NCBI GenBank assembly: GCA_012317185.1
Contig: CP048838.1
Location: forward strand, 3,844,001-3,908,000
Reading direction: 5' to 3'
Origin: [Clostridium] innocuum
GTDB taxonomy: Bacteria; Bacillota_I; Bacilli_A; Erysipelotrichales; Erysipelotrichaceae
Length of the DNA stretch: 64,000 nucleotides
Every line of letters starts with the position of its first letter. Position 1 is the first letter of the stretch. Position numbers and translations under genes: made by a program. Below, piece after piece: positions 41,656 to 49,920 of the stretch. The notes beneath the pieces are model-generated. The model searched no databases. It was not told the origin of the DNA and was given only the letters and a program-made list of their open reading frames with translations.

Positions 41656-43623
41656 ATGACAGATAAAAAGAAACTCTGGGGGATCGCCGGTATCGTTGCG
41701 GCAGTTGCAATCGTTGCGGTTGCGGCGTATTTCTTATTCAGCGGCGGTTCAAAGCCGGAGTCCGTATTGCTTTCCTATACTGATCTTTTGAAAGAAGGCA
41801 AATACAAGGAAATGTATTCCCTGATCAGCAGCGACGCGAAAAAGAAATGGAAGGAAGAAGATTTTATTACGCGAAACAAAAATATTTATGAGGGGATCGA
41901 CGCATCTGATTTCTCGATGGAAATCAAAGACAGTTCGGATACAGGGGATGACGGAAGCGAAATCAGCTATCATGTTCGTATGAAGAGTGCAGCCGGAACC
42001 ATTGATTTTGACAATAAGGCGACGGTGGTTAAGGAAGACGGTGATTACCGTATTGTATGGGACAGCACGCAGATATTTCCGCAGCTGCATGATTCGGATA
42101 AGGTGAATGTGTCCGTTACCGAGGGGGAAAGAGGATCGATTCTTGACCGGAACGGAAAAGCACTGGCACAGCAGGGAAGTGTATTTCAGGTTGGCCTGAT
42201 AGCAGGAAAGCTGGGAAATGAGGCGGACACGGTTTCTGCCATGGCCAGAGTTCTGGATGTCAGTGAGGACAGTATCAAAAAAGCACTGTCAGCCTCCTGG
42301 GTACAGGATGATATGTTTGTACCAATCAAAACCATCACAACAGCGAAGCGTGCGGAAATCATTGAGGAGCTTCGAAAAATTGACGGTGCCTTTGTACAGG
42401 AAACCACCGGACGCGTGTATCCGTATGGCGAAATGACAGCGCATATCACCGGATATGTGCAGAATGTCACCGCTGAGGATTTGGAAAAGCATAAGAAGGA
42501 AGGCTATACCGCAACCAGTATCATCGGTAAGAGCGGTCTGGAAAGTATTTATGAAAGCAAGCTGAGGGCAGTCAGCGGCTGTAAGATCATTATTGTGGAT
42601 GAAAATGGTGATCTGAAGGATACCGTTGCCGAACAGAAGGCCAGAAACGGTCAGGATATTCGTACGACCATTGATATCGAAGCACAGCGCTCCGCATACA
42701 ATCAGCTGAAGAAGGATGCAGGAAGTGCGGTAATCATAAATTCCCATACCGGTGAGGTTCTGGCAATGGTCAGTACACCGGCTTATGATCCCAATGATTT
42801 CGCAATGGGCATGGATAGCAAAACATGGGACTCCCTGAACAGCAACAAGCAGAAGCCGCTGTTGAATCGCTTTGTTTCCACCTATTGTCCGGGTTCTACC
42901 TTTAAGGCGATTACCGGAGCCATCGCTCTGGATTCCAAGACGATCACAGCGGAAACCACCTTTATAAAAACAGACAAATGGCAGAAGGATTCCAGCTGGG
43001 GAAAGAATTATGTAACGACGACGCAGTCCTATGCAGAGCCAAGCAATCTGAAAAACGCCTATATCTATTCCGATAATATCTTCTTTGCACAGGTAGCGGA
43101 TAAGATCGGTGCAGAGACATACACCAGCTATCTCGATAAAATCGGATTCCGCAAGCAGATGGATTTTCCGTTCACAGTTGCGAAGTCCACGTATGGGGAT
43201 GAACTGGAGAATGCACAGAAGCTTGCGGCAACCGGCTATGGACAGGGTGATCTGCTGGTATCCCCGCTTCATCTGACGGCCCTGTATACCGCCTATGTCA
43301 ATGACGGCAGCATCCTGCAGCCATATCTGGTATATGAGGATGGAAAAGCAAAAACCATGGTGAAGAACGCGTACAGCGCAGCTACTGCGAAAACAGTGTT
43401 TGAAGACCTGCAGGCTTCCATGTCCGGATATGGGGATAACCCTACCAAAGCAGCCGGGAAAACCGGTACTGCACAGGTGAATCACGGGGAACAGGAAATC
43501 GGCTGGCTGAGTGCAGTCAATGATAACATAGCGGTTACCGTTATGATTGATGATACCAAGGATATTGGTGAAAGCCATTATGTCATACCGAAGGTGCAGA
43601 GTATTTTAAACGAGGTTAAATAG
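41656..43623 (+). CDS. Class B penicillin-binding protein with MecA_N domain
   Basis: A 655-residue transpeptidase anchored by an N-terminal helix (about 7-28). Residues about 35-140 form a MecA_N (NTF2-like) domain, then the PBP dimerisation region (RGSILDRNGKALA, YPYGEMTAHITGYV, GKSGLE) and the transpeptidase domain: STFK with Ser414, SDN near 472, KTGT near 602. It cross-links peptidoglycan stems outside the membrane. This is the PBP2a/PBP3 architecture; such proteins are often poorly acylated by beta-lactams, but resistance cannot be read from sequence. SD GAGGAGGTG precedes ATG. It is a single gene closed by a strong terminator, not in a division or elongation cluster. Confidence 0.93.
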   Translation: MTDKKKLWGIAGIVAAVAIVAVAAYFLFSGGSKPESVLLSYTDLLKEGKYKEMYSLISSDAKKKWKEEDFITRNKNIYEGIDASDFSMEIKDSSDTGDDGSEISYHVRMKSAAGTIDFDNKATVVKEDGDYRIVWDSTQIFPQLHDSDKVNVSVTEGERGSILDRNGKALAQQGSVFQVGLIAGKLGNEADTVSAMARVLDVSEDSIKKALSASWVQDDMFVPIKTITTAKRAEIIEELRKIDGAFVQETTGRVYPYGEMTAHITGYVQNVTAEDLEKHKKEGYTATSIIGKSGLESIYESKLRAVSGCKIIIVDENGDLKDTVAEQKARNGQDIRTTIDIEAQRSAYNQLKKDAGSAVIINSHTGEVLAMVSTPAYDPNDFAMGMDSKTWDSLNSNKQKPLLNRFVSTYCPGSTFKAITGAIALDSKTITAETTFIKTDKWQKDSSWGKNYVTTTQSYAEPSNLKNAYIYSDNIFFAQVADKIGAETYTSYLDKIGFRKQMDFPFTVAKSTYGDELENAQKLAATGYGQGDLLVSPLHLTALYTAYVNDGSILQPYLVYEDGKAKTMVKNAYSAATAKTVFEDLQASMSGYGDNPTKAAGKTGTAQVNHGEQEIGWLSAVNDNIAVTVMIDDTKDIGESHYVIPKVQSILNEVK

Positions 43624-43631
43624 TACGTGTA

Positions 43632-43661
43632 AGGTATCCGGTGTTGACCGGATACCTTTTT
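43632..43661 (+). terminator. Terminator of the MecA_N-type PBP gene
   Basis: AGGTATCCGG (43632-43641) and CCGGATACCT (43648-43657), perfect 10-bp stem with a 6-nt loop, followed by TTTTTG. Confidence 0.95.
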
Positions 43662-43761
43662 GTACTTGCAGAAGCTTATGACTACAGCATTGTTTTTTGG
43701 CACTACTCTGTTCATTCCTGAAAGAACACGGTATAATACAGAGGTAGACGGAGGTGGAAAT

Positions 43762-44127
43762 ATGGCATTTCGCATTGTACACTGTAATATCAATGTAACG
43801 GATTTGAACAGAAGCATCGCCTTTTATGAGCAGGCACTGGGACTGCAGGTTGCCAGAAAGCTGGAGGCGGAGGATGGAAGCTTCACGCTTTGTTATTTGC
43901 AGGATGATACCGGCAGCTTTCAGATTGAGCTGACCTGGCTCAAAAATCATCCGCAGCCCTATGAGCTGGGCGAGAATGAGAGTCATATCGCTTTTGCAAC
44001 AGATGATTTTGAAGCAGCACACAGACTGCATGAGGAGATGGGCTGTATCTGCTTTGAGAACAAAGAGATGGGAATTTATTTTATTCATGATCCGGATGAC
44101 TACTGGCTGGAGGTTGTTCCGGCATAG
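43762..44127 (+). CDS. gloA: Lactoylglutathione lyase/glyoxalase I-like protein
   Basis: A 121-residue VOC-fold protein of the GloA type, which isomerises the methylglyoxal-thiol adduct. The metal ligands can be placed: His in RIVHCNINV, Glu in FQIELTW, His in ESHIAFATD and Glu in YWLEVVPA. Start: ATG 43762 follows GGAGGTGG; the longer frame back to 43660 has no SD and overlaps the preceding terminator. A TATAAT lies at 43732-43737, with a poor -35. Its thiol cofactor in this organism is uncertain, since glutathione is often absent from such bacteria. Confidence 0.9.
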   Translation: MAFRIVHCNINVTDLNRSIAFYEQALGLQVARKLEAEDGSFTLCYLQDDTGSFQIELTWLKNHPQPYELGENESHIAFATDDFEAAHRLHEEMGCICFENKEMGIYFIHDPDDYWLEVVPA

Positions 44128-44148
44128 GAACTTGTTTGGCTATACGTA

Positions 44149-44177
44149 AACATCTGCATTTTTTTGCAGGTGTTTTT
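44149..44177 (+). terminator. Terminator of gloA
   Basis: AACATCTGCA and TGCAGGTGTT pair with one G-T wobble around a T6 loop; TTTTTA follows. Confidence 0.85.
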
Positions 44178-44774
44178 ATATGCAGTTATCGATGAATTCC
44201 CGGTTGTTTTTCAGTGAATCCCCTGAACAGAACCGCACGGTGATCGCTCTTTTATTGACACAGACAGGCGATATTTCTTCCTTTCATCATAGAGGTATCC
44301 TTTAAAAAAGAAAAAGTTCATAAAAACCATAACATTTTAGGAGTTTACCCCTTTTCATACAGAATTGCAGATGGAGGATGCGGCAGTCTATCTTCTGGAA
44401 TTCGATACGTAGGATGCTGTAAAAGCCAGGCTTACGAATACAACGTCTGCATAATGTCCATATGAAAAAGCTGAGTCCTGTATCGGATTCAGCTTTTTAG
44501 ATAGTGCGATTCTTTGTACAGTGAACGTGAAGCTTACTCTTTGCTTTCATAAATGGAAGCAGCGCAGATCAGCTGACACCGGATCATTTTTCTGTTGCCA
44601 GGTTTTTAAAGGGCTGTGTAGGCAGAGCCCTCTGCAAACATAAGCATTTTGCCGGTAGCACTGTATACCTGCTTTCAGTTCCTGAAAGAGTGTATGCATG
44701 TATGATCATTTCCATATCATATGGTGTGTCATTTGCAAAGCACTTTTCTACAAATTTTCATTTTGCATGAGTAT
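44178..44774. other. Long gap with an orphan terminator
   Basis: About 600 bp without a convincing gene. A 40-codon plus-strand ORF (44180-44302) lacks an SD. A strong hairpin terminator at 44465-44498 has no gene in front of it on the plus strand, and is 277 nt beyond the surface-protein gene on the minus strand. AGGGCT/AGCCCT (44610-44631) is a further small hairpin. An untranslated RNA between about 44180 and 44498 or an eroded gene are both possible. Confidence 0.4.
44465..44498. terminator. Strong bidirectional terminator without an obvious gene
   Basis: AAAAAGCTGAGTCC and GGATTCAGCTTTTT form a 14-bp stem with one mismatch and a 6-nt loop (TGTATC); A and T runs on both sides make it bidirectional. 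Confidence 0.75.
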
Positions 44775-46211
44775 CTACTGTCGTGCTCTTTTTCTTTTTG
44801 CGGATACTGCCGCCATACCTGCACCGGATGTCAATAAGGTAACCAGCAGCAGACCCGTGGAAGTCGCATCCGCTGTATTCGGCGCTTCCTCCTGATTCGT
44901 TTGCGTGGATGCTTCCTGCTTCTTATCACCTACGGTAAACTTTGTTTCTGCATAATTTCCGTCATGATACGTAAAACGTACCGTGTAGCTTCCCTTTTCC
45001 AGCGTATTCAGATACTCCGGCTTCAGGGTTAACACCGTGCTTCCGGATGTGAGTGTATAGTAATCACTACTGAGTGCACTGCCGTTGATAAAAATACCAT
45101 ACAGATCTCTCAGCTCTCCGGAACAGATCAGCTCCAGGGGCTTATTGCTTCCCATGATATAGGTTTGGTTTCCTTTCGTGATCACAGGTGTTTTCGTTCT
45201 AGCTTGGATAAGCCATGTACTGCCGGCAGGATCAACCTTCAGGATTCCGTTATTGGAATTGGTGATGTATTGATCTTCTATCATGATATCAATGGAAGCA
45301 TTGCTCAATTCCGTCGGTTTTCCACAGAATTTTATTTGCATTCTCGTATCACCTTTTGCTACTCCATCCGCTGCAATCACCCGCATTCCTTTTGGTAAAG
45401 AGTAAAACCAGGAGGAAATATCGCTGCCCTTTGCCAGTTTATGGAAGGCTGCATTTGTCAACGTAATCGTGCTGTAGCTTGCAATTTCTTCATTTACATA
45501 ACCGGTAACTTTGATCCTATCCAGCGTTCCTCTTGCCTCGGTAGAAGCTGCTGTACCATAAACCTCAATCGTGGTGTCTTTATGAATATTCATGATACTG
45601 AGAGTATACATCGTTTTCTCATCGGCAAATGATCTCATGATACGCTTTTCACCATCGATGACAGCATACGGCACGGATTCAAATGCTGTTTTCTCATCTG
45701 CATTCAGCGTAAGAATTACATTATCCAGTGGGGTGACACCTTCATTTTTTTCCAACGTGGCAGTTGCATTTTTTAAGTTATCAGTATTCAGAATCAATTT
45801 GGAAGAAGTCAGTACGACTGCTTCCCCCTTCACTGAAATCGTGTAGGAATCAGTGACATCGCCGTATATAGAGACGTCATAGTTATAAACCATGGCGGTA
45901 CTATCACTTTCCCTTCGTATTGTTACGTTGCTGTTATCGCTACGAGCAAGCGGACTGTCCGTAAAGTAATATCCGTCCTTCGCCCTGACAGTCAGGGTAA
46001 GCTTACCATCGGTTTCTGTCTTTAAGGCTGCGTCCGCATTTTTTAATGCCGTTGTGTCCAGTGATGCCGCAGGTGCTGCTTTCTCCTGTGCTGTAAGTGG
46101 TGTTTCGGCACTCACTTCATCCGCATGGATGCTTACACCCCCGCTCATCATGAACAGCATGGCCAGCGCCATACAGGATGCTCCTGTTCTTTCCAACAAT
46201 CTTCTTTTCAT
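44775..46211 (-). CDS. Secreted cell-surface protein with LPxTG-like sorting signal
   Basis: A 478-residue exported protein. Signal peptide: basic start MKRRLLER, hydrophobic stretch, cleavage expected near SIHADE (about residue 30). Mature part: repeated beta-rich modules, about 55-110 (TVRAKDGYYFTDS), 110-240 and 240-435 without recognised enzyme motifs, probably Ig-like folds. The C-terminus shows a Gln/Glu-rich linker, APNTADATS, a hydrophobic helix and the basic tail KRKRARQ: the layout of a sortase substrate with an NPxT-like variant motif. SD AAAGGA precedes ATG 46211. Directly downstream of a decayed relative. Ligand unknown; no sortase gene is in the window. Confidence 0.78.
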   Translation of the reverse strand: MKRRLLERTGASCMALAMLFMMSGGVSIHADEVSAETPLTAQEKAAPAASLDTTALKNADAALKTETDGKLTLTVRAKDGYYFTDSPLARSDNSNVTIRRESDSTAMVYNYDVSIYGDVTDSYTISVKGEAVVLTSSKLILNTDNLKNATATLEKNEGVTPLDNVILTLNADEKTAFESVPYAVIDGEKRIMRSFADEKTMYTLSIMNIHKDTTIEVYGTAASTEARGTLDRIKVTGYVNEEIASYSTITLTNAAFHKLAKGSDISSWFYSLPKGMRVIAADGVAKGDTRMQIKFCGKPTELSNASIDIMIEDQYITNSNNGILKVDPAGSTWLIQARTKTPVITKGNQTYIMGSNKPLELICSGELRDLYGIFINGSALSSDYYTLTSGSTVLTLKPEYLNTLEKGSYTVRFTYHDGNYAETKFTVGDKKQEASTQTNQEEAPNTADATSTGLLLVTLLTSGAGMAAVSAKRKRARQ

Positions 46212-46305
46212 ATCCTTGTCCTTTCCGACAGCTACTCGCTGTCTGATCGCATCTGTTTTCCGTATCAGGTGTTGTATGAAGCTACGGTCTGCTCAGCGCT
46301 CTTCT

Positions 46306-46640
46306 TTATTTATATAGAACTGCAATACCGGCAGCGGAAACCGTAAATGCGCAAAGCAGCATTCCTGCGGAAGTCGCAGCTGCTGTATTCGGTGCAGCGG
46401 CATTCGTTTTTTCATTTGGTGTCACAGCCCTTTTATCATTTTCCACCCGGATGGATGCCTTGCGCTCATGTCTTCTTCCGCCTTTAGAGTACCCTGAATG
46501 CTCCTGTTCCTACGTTGTGCCTTTTGCCCCCCTCATCCGCCTAGCGGATTGTCATTTGCATGAAGCAGTGACATCGTACTCAGCAGCATACCGGCCGCCA
46601 TCGCATATCCGCTACTCTTTTCATAAAAGCCCTCATACAT
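46306..46640 (-). pseudogene. Decayed small surface protein with sortase-type C-terminus
   Basis: A good SD (GAGAGGAG) and ATG 46640 open a signal-peptide-like start (MYEGFYEKSSGYAMAAGMLL) that hits TGA after 35 codons. In another frame the minus strand continues with a basic linker (SKGGRRHERKASIRVEN) and ends with APNTAAATSAG, a hydrophobic helix and a final Lys before TAA 46306. One frameshift and one stop (TAG) separate the two halves. The C-terminal motif matches APNTADATSTG of the next gene, so this is an eroded short relative of the surface-protein type. Confidence 0.6.
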
Positions 46641-46780
46641 GGTTTCTCCTCTCTTAGAAAAACAATGACGCTTTTGACATCACAGTTCCCCATGTGAATG
46701 TTTAAATGCTACATACCCTGATAAAATTCTATATATATCATAATATCTCAGAAGAATAATAGCGATACGGCACGCCATTT

Positions 46781-46800
46781 CTTGAACAAATCTTGAACAA
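46781..46800 (+). repeat. Tandem CTTGAACAA boxes with 11-bp period
   Basis: CTTGAACAA occurs at 46781-46789 and 46792-46800, one helical turn apart, in the 370-bp gap between the decayed surface gene and the acyltransferase fusion. Direct repeats with this period are typical of OmpR/PhoB-family response-regulator sites. It could serve either flanking gene; the assignment is a guess. Confidence 0.35.
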
Positions 46801-47009
46801 TTTATCACACAGAAGTCACGTTTTGCCAATATAAAGTACGTCTGCATGCATATCCTGAAAAATCCGCTTCATCATAAGAAGAGATGGATTCTTTCGAATC
46901 ATTGCCGTGCGGCTGTATCACCGAAGAACAGACAGGTAAACATTCCTTGTGCAAACATCTTGAAAATTTAGTGTTCTGGTCCTATAATGTACAGGAAAAG
47001 CGAGGTTCT

Positions 47010-48743
47010 ATGAAAAAACTAACACTGGAAAACTGGCAGGAGCTGCAGCCGTATATTGCACTTGCCGATTATCATGAATACAATTCCAATACCATGACAA
47101 TGCTGATGTGGACCAGCATGTATGAGGTCTATTTTGAAACTTATCCCAACTATGCCATCGCCTATACCTGCATGCCGCACCGTGAACCGGTCTGGCTGAT
47201 GCCATATTGCACAAGGGATCATCGTTTTGAGGCTGTTCATGCGATCCGCACCTATTCTCAGAAGCATGGAATCGCCTTTGAAATTCATTCCATGACCAAA
47301 GAATTTAAAAACTGGCTGGTGGACACCTATCCGATGGAATTCCTTATATGGGACTGCTATGACGCAAGAGATTATGTATATGACCGCAGGCAGCAGGAAA
47401 CATTGTCCGGTAAAAAAATGCAAAAGCGCAGAAATCACTTCCACGCCTTTTTAAAGCAGTATGAAGGACGCTTTGTTTACCGGCAGCTTGATGAAAGCAC
47501 CAGAGAGGATGTCTATGCCTTTCTGCGCTACTGGCAGTCCTTCAAGGATGTGGATGACAGCATATCCGCCGAGGATACCGGAATTCATCTTTTGCTGGAG
47601 CATATAAAGGAGCTTCCGATCGAGGGCGGCTGTATCTATATTGACGGCAGACTGGAAGCATTTAACATTGCATCACGGCTGTCGAAGGATATGATTCAGA
47701 TTCATGTGGAAAAAGCGAATCGTGAAATTCGCGGTCTGTATATCGCAATTCTAAAGCTGTATCTGGAAACACTGGAGGAGGACATCGTGTATGTCAACCG
47801 CGAGGATGATATGGGACTGCCCAAGCTGCGAAAGGCAAAGACGGATATGCAGCCGGTATGTAAAATTCAGAAATTCGGAAGCGTACATCAGGCGCTGAAA
47901 ATCCAGCAGGCAGATGCTGCCTGGACAAGGAAAATCCGCTCCCTGTGGGAACAGCAGTTTCAGGAGGAAACGGCAGAAAGCACCCAGTTTTATTTTGAGC
48001 GCCTCTACCGTGAGGAAAACTGCCTTCTGCTGGTCAGTGAGGAGGAGCTGATCTGCATGCTGCAGCTTCGCCCCATGACAATCGTTCTGGATGGAAAGGA
48101 TGTCCGTGTACCGTTTATTGTAGGAGTCGCCACCAATCCGGAGTATGAAGGCTGTGGCTATATGGGGATGCTGCTGCGGTATGCCTTAAAGACGGTACAA
48201 GGGAAGGCTCCGTTTGTATTACTGCAGGCTTATAACTGGGATTTGTACAAGAGCTTCGGATTTATTGAGCAGTATCAACGGGTTCGCTGGAAGCTGAAAA
48301 AACAGAGTGACGCTGCCGACGGCGGCACATGGAAGCAGGTAGAGGATGCACAGGATCTCTTAACCATGTATCTGCACTTCTGTGAACAGAAAAACGGCTG
48401 GCGGCGACGTGATCTGGCATATTATAAGAATCAGTTTCTTCCCAATGCGGCAATCTGGAATCAGAAAATCCTCGTCTATTGGGAGGATAACCAGCCAAGG
48501 GGATACATCGTACAGGAGGAATCAGCACAGGAGCTCCATATTCGTGAGTGCATCTATGCGGATGAGGAAGCCCTGCAGCATATGATGCGGTATTTGGCAC
48601 AGGAAGAAAAAACGGTTTATGTCGATCTGGATACAGAGGCACAGGTGGAGGGCCGCAGGAAGCCGGAAACCTGTATGATGGTAAAACAGCTTGGGAAGCA
48701 GACATTTCCACAGGATTGCCTGTTTATTCGGGAGGAATTGTAA
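47010..48743 (+). CDS. DUF2156 (LPG-synthase C-terminal-like) fused to an Eis-type acetyltransferase
   Basis: A 577-residue fusion. Residues about 1-300 are a DUF2156/LPG_synthase_C domain (two GNAT-like folds; KKMQKRRNHFHAFLK, GCIYIDGRLEAFNIASR, EDIVYVNREDDMGLPKLRKAK), related to the aminoacyl transferase domain of MprF and FemX-type enzymes. Residues about 305-577 resemble Eis-type N-acetyltransferases: GVATNPEYEGCGYMGMLL is the acetyl-CoA loop, then a second GNAT-like and a sterol-carrier-like end. No membrane helices. Start: ATG 47010 with GAGG; an earlier in-frame ATG (46884) adds unrelated residues. Substrates unknown: peptide, amine or antibiotic acylation are possible. Confidence 0.82.
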   Translation: MKKLTLENWQELQPYIALADYHEYNSNTMTMLMWTSMYEVYFETYPNYAIAYTCMPHREPVWLMPYCTRDHRFEAVHAIRTYSQKHGIAFEIHSMTKEFKNWLVDTYPMEFLIWDCYDARDYVYDRRQQETLSGKKMQKRRNHFHAFLKQYEGRFVYRQLDESTREDVYAFLRYWQSFKDVDDSISAEDTGIHLLLEHIKELPIEGGCIYIDGRLEAFNIASRLSKDMIQIHVEKANREIRGLYIAILKLYLETLEEDIVYVNREDDMGLPKLRKAKTDMQPVCKIQKFGSVHQALKIQQADAAWTRKIRSLWEQQFQEETAESTQFYFERLYREENCLLLVSEEELICMLQLRPMTIVLDGKDVRVPFIVGVATNPEYEGCGYMGMLLRYALKTVQGKAPFVLLQAYNWDLYKSFGFIEQYQRVRWKLKKQSDAADGGTWKQVEDAQDLLTMYLHFCEQKNGWRRRDLAYYKNQFLPNAAIWNQKILVYWEDNQPRGYIVQEESAQELHIRECIYADEEALQHMMRYLAQEEKTVYVDLDTEAQVEGRRKPETCMMVKQLGKQTFPQDCLFIREEL

Positions 48744-48903
48744 ATAAGCTGCCTATGCCCTTATTATGAATGCAGAATGACTTATCTCCTCGATCTGACA
48801 CTGTGCCTGCCGGAAGCCAGCAGTGCAGGAAGCCGGACAATCTGTGCACATAATTACATAAGCTTTTGAAAAAACAGCAGAATTGCTGTTCATCTGAAGA
48901 AAA

Positions 48904-48957
48904 AGGAAATCTCAAGCCAGCCTTTATACGGCATGGAAAGGGATTTCCTATTTTTTT
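48904..48957. terminator. Bidirectional terminator between convergent genes
   Basis: AGGAAATC (48904-48911) pairs with GATTTCCT (48942-48949); seven T follow on the plus strand, and CCTTTTTCTT follows on the minus strand. Confidence 0.85.
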
Positions 48958-48975
48958 GCTTACAGTCTGATTTTC

Positions 48976-49428
48976 TTACGCTTCCTTTAATAGCTCTTTC
49001 AGCTTTTCCACAGCCTCCGCAAAGCTACGCACAAAATATCCGTGCTTCAGGATTGCACCCAGAACATAATGATTCATCCCCATCGTCGGTACCGCATAGC
49101 AGTTGGCAGACTGCAGACGGATATCACTGTTGATACCGATAATAATTCTCGTATCCGATTTGATTGCGATTCCCAGCTCCACCATGACACCGGCATCCTC
49201 ATTTGTCAAATCCGCTATGAAGATATCACACGCTTCCACAGCCTGTGTATCTCCCTCATAAATCATTTCCGGTGTCGGCAGGGATTGCTTGTTTTCGTTA
49301 AACGGCTGATCGATCGGATTGAAAATATCCAGCTCTGGAAATTCTCTTCGTAACATGACCCCTTCCGCTTTACGCTGGGCAACCTCTGCCTCATTAAACA
49401 GCGACCCTGCTACATAAACCTTTAACAT
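48976..49428 (-). CDS. Nucleoside 2-deoxyribosyltransferase
   Basis: A 150-residue protein of the Nuc_deoxyrib_tr family, which moves deoxyribose between bases in nucleoside salvage. Visible: VYVAGSLFNEAE at the N-terminus, FNPIDQP, the YEGDTQAVEACDIFIADLTNEDAGVMVELG region (its Asp and the catalytic Glu in VELG), and a C-terminal YVLGAILKHG. Start: an in-frame GTG at 49437 and ATG at 49434 are too near the SD; ATG 49428 lies 8 nt after GGAG. Monocistronic; shares a bidirectional terminator with the acyltransferase fusion. Confidence 0.88.
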   Translation of the reverse strand: MLKVYVAGSLFNEAEVAQRKAEGVMLRREFPELDIFNPIDQPFNENKQSLPTPEMIYEGDTQAVEACDIFIADLTNEDAGVMVELGIAIKSDTRIIIGINSDIRLQSANCYAVPTMGMNHYVLGAILKHGYFVRSFAEAVEKLKELLKEA

Positions 49429-49920
49429 CTGCATCACTCCTCATCTTTTCAAACTGCATTATACTATAGGATGCAGCTGTCCGTAAACGAAAACACCTTC
49501 CTGTTTTCTGCGTGACTGCCGCCTCATAACTGCTATAAAATTGCTCATAGCATTCCACTATCTGCCTTTTTTTGTGTATTGTGCTGTTTTATGTTAGCTG
49601 TACCGCTGTCAGCTGCTTTCTTCTAAAAAGTATATGGCAAATATGCGCAGTTGCTTATTCCTCCTGCTTTTTTTATACTATATACAGGTCATGACCTACT
49701 GCCTGGATTTTCCGCACGGACGCCGTCTCCTTCCTTTTACACGTGTGGAAAACCCGGCAGTTCAGCAGTGTTCAGGACTCTATTTTGCAGAAAATATGTT
49801 TCTTTTGGACTTCCTATGTATATCCTGTATATTTTTTCATCAGCATATGTAAAAAAGTGCGCAAATTGCATAAAACCTATAAGAAACATGATACAATAAT
49901 TCAAAGGAAGGTGGTATTGT
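49429..49920. other. Intergenic region, probable promoter region only
   Basis: About 490 bp between divergent genes. Near the right end TTGCAT (49866-49871) and TACAAT (49892-49897) are 20 bp apart, an imperfect promoter for the next gene, with SD AAGGAAGGTGG after it. Short plus-strand ORFs here have no SD. Nothing else is seen. Confidence 0.45.

Noticed and set aside
42289..43578. Minus-strand ORF of 429 codons antisense to the PBP gene
   Set aside because: Shadow of the transpeptidase coding sequence; no SD.
44180..44302. 40-codon plus-strand ORF in the gap after gloA
   Set aside because: It begins inside the tail of the gloA terminator and has no SD.
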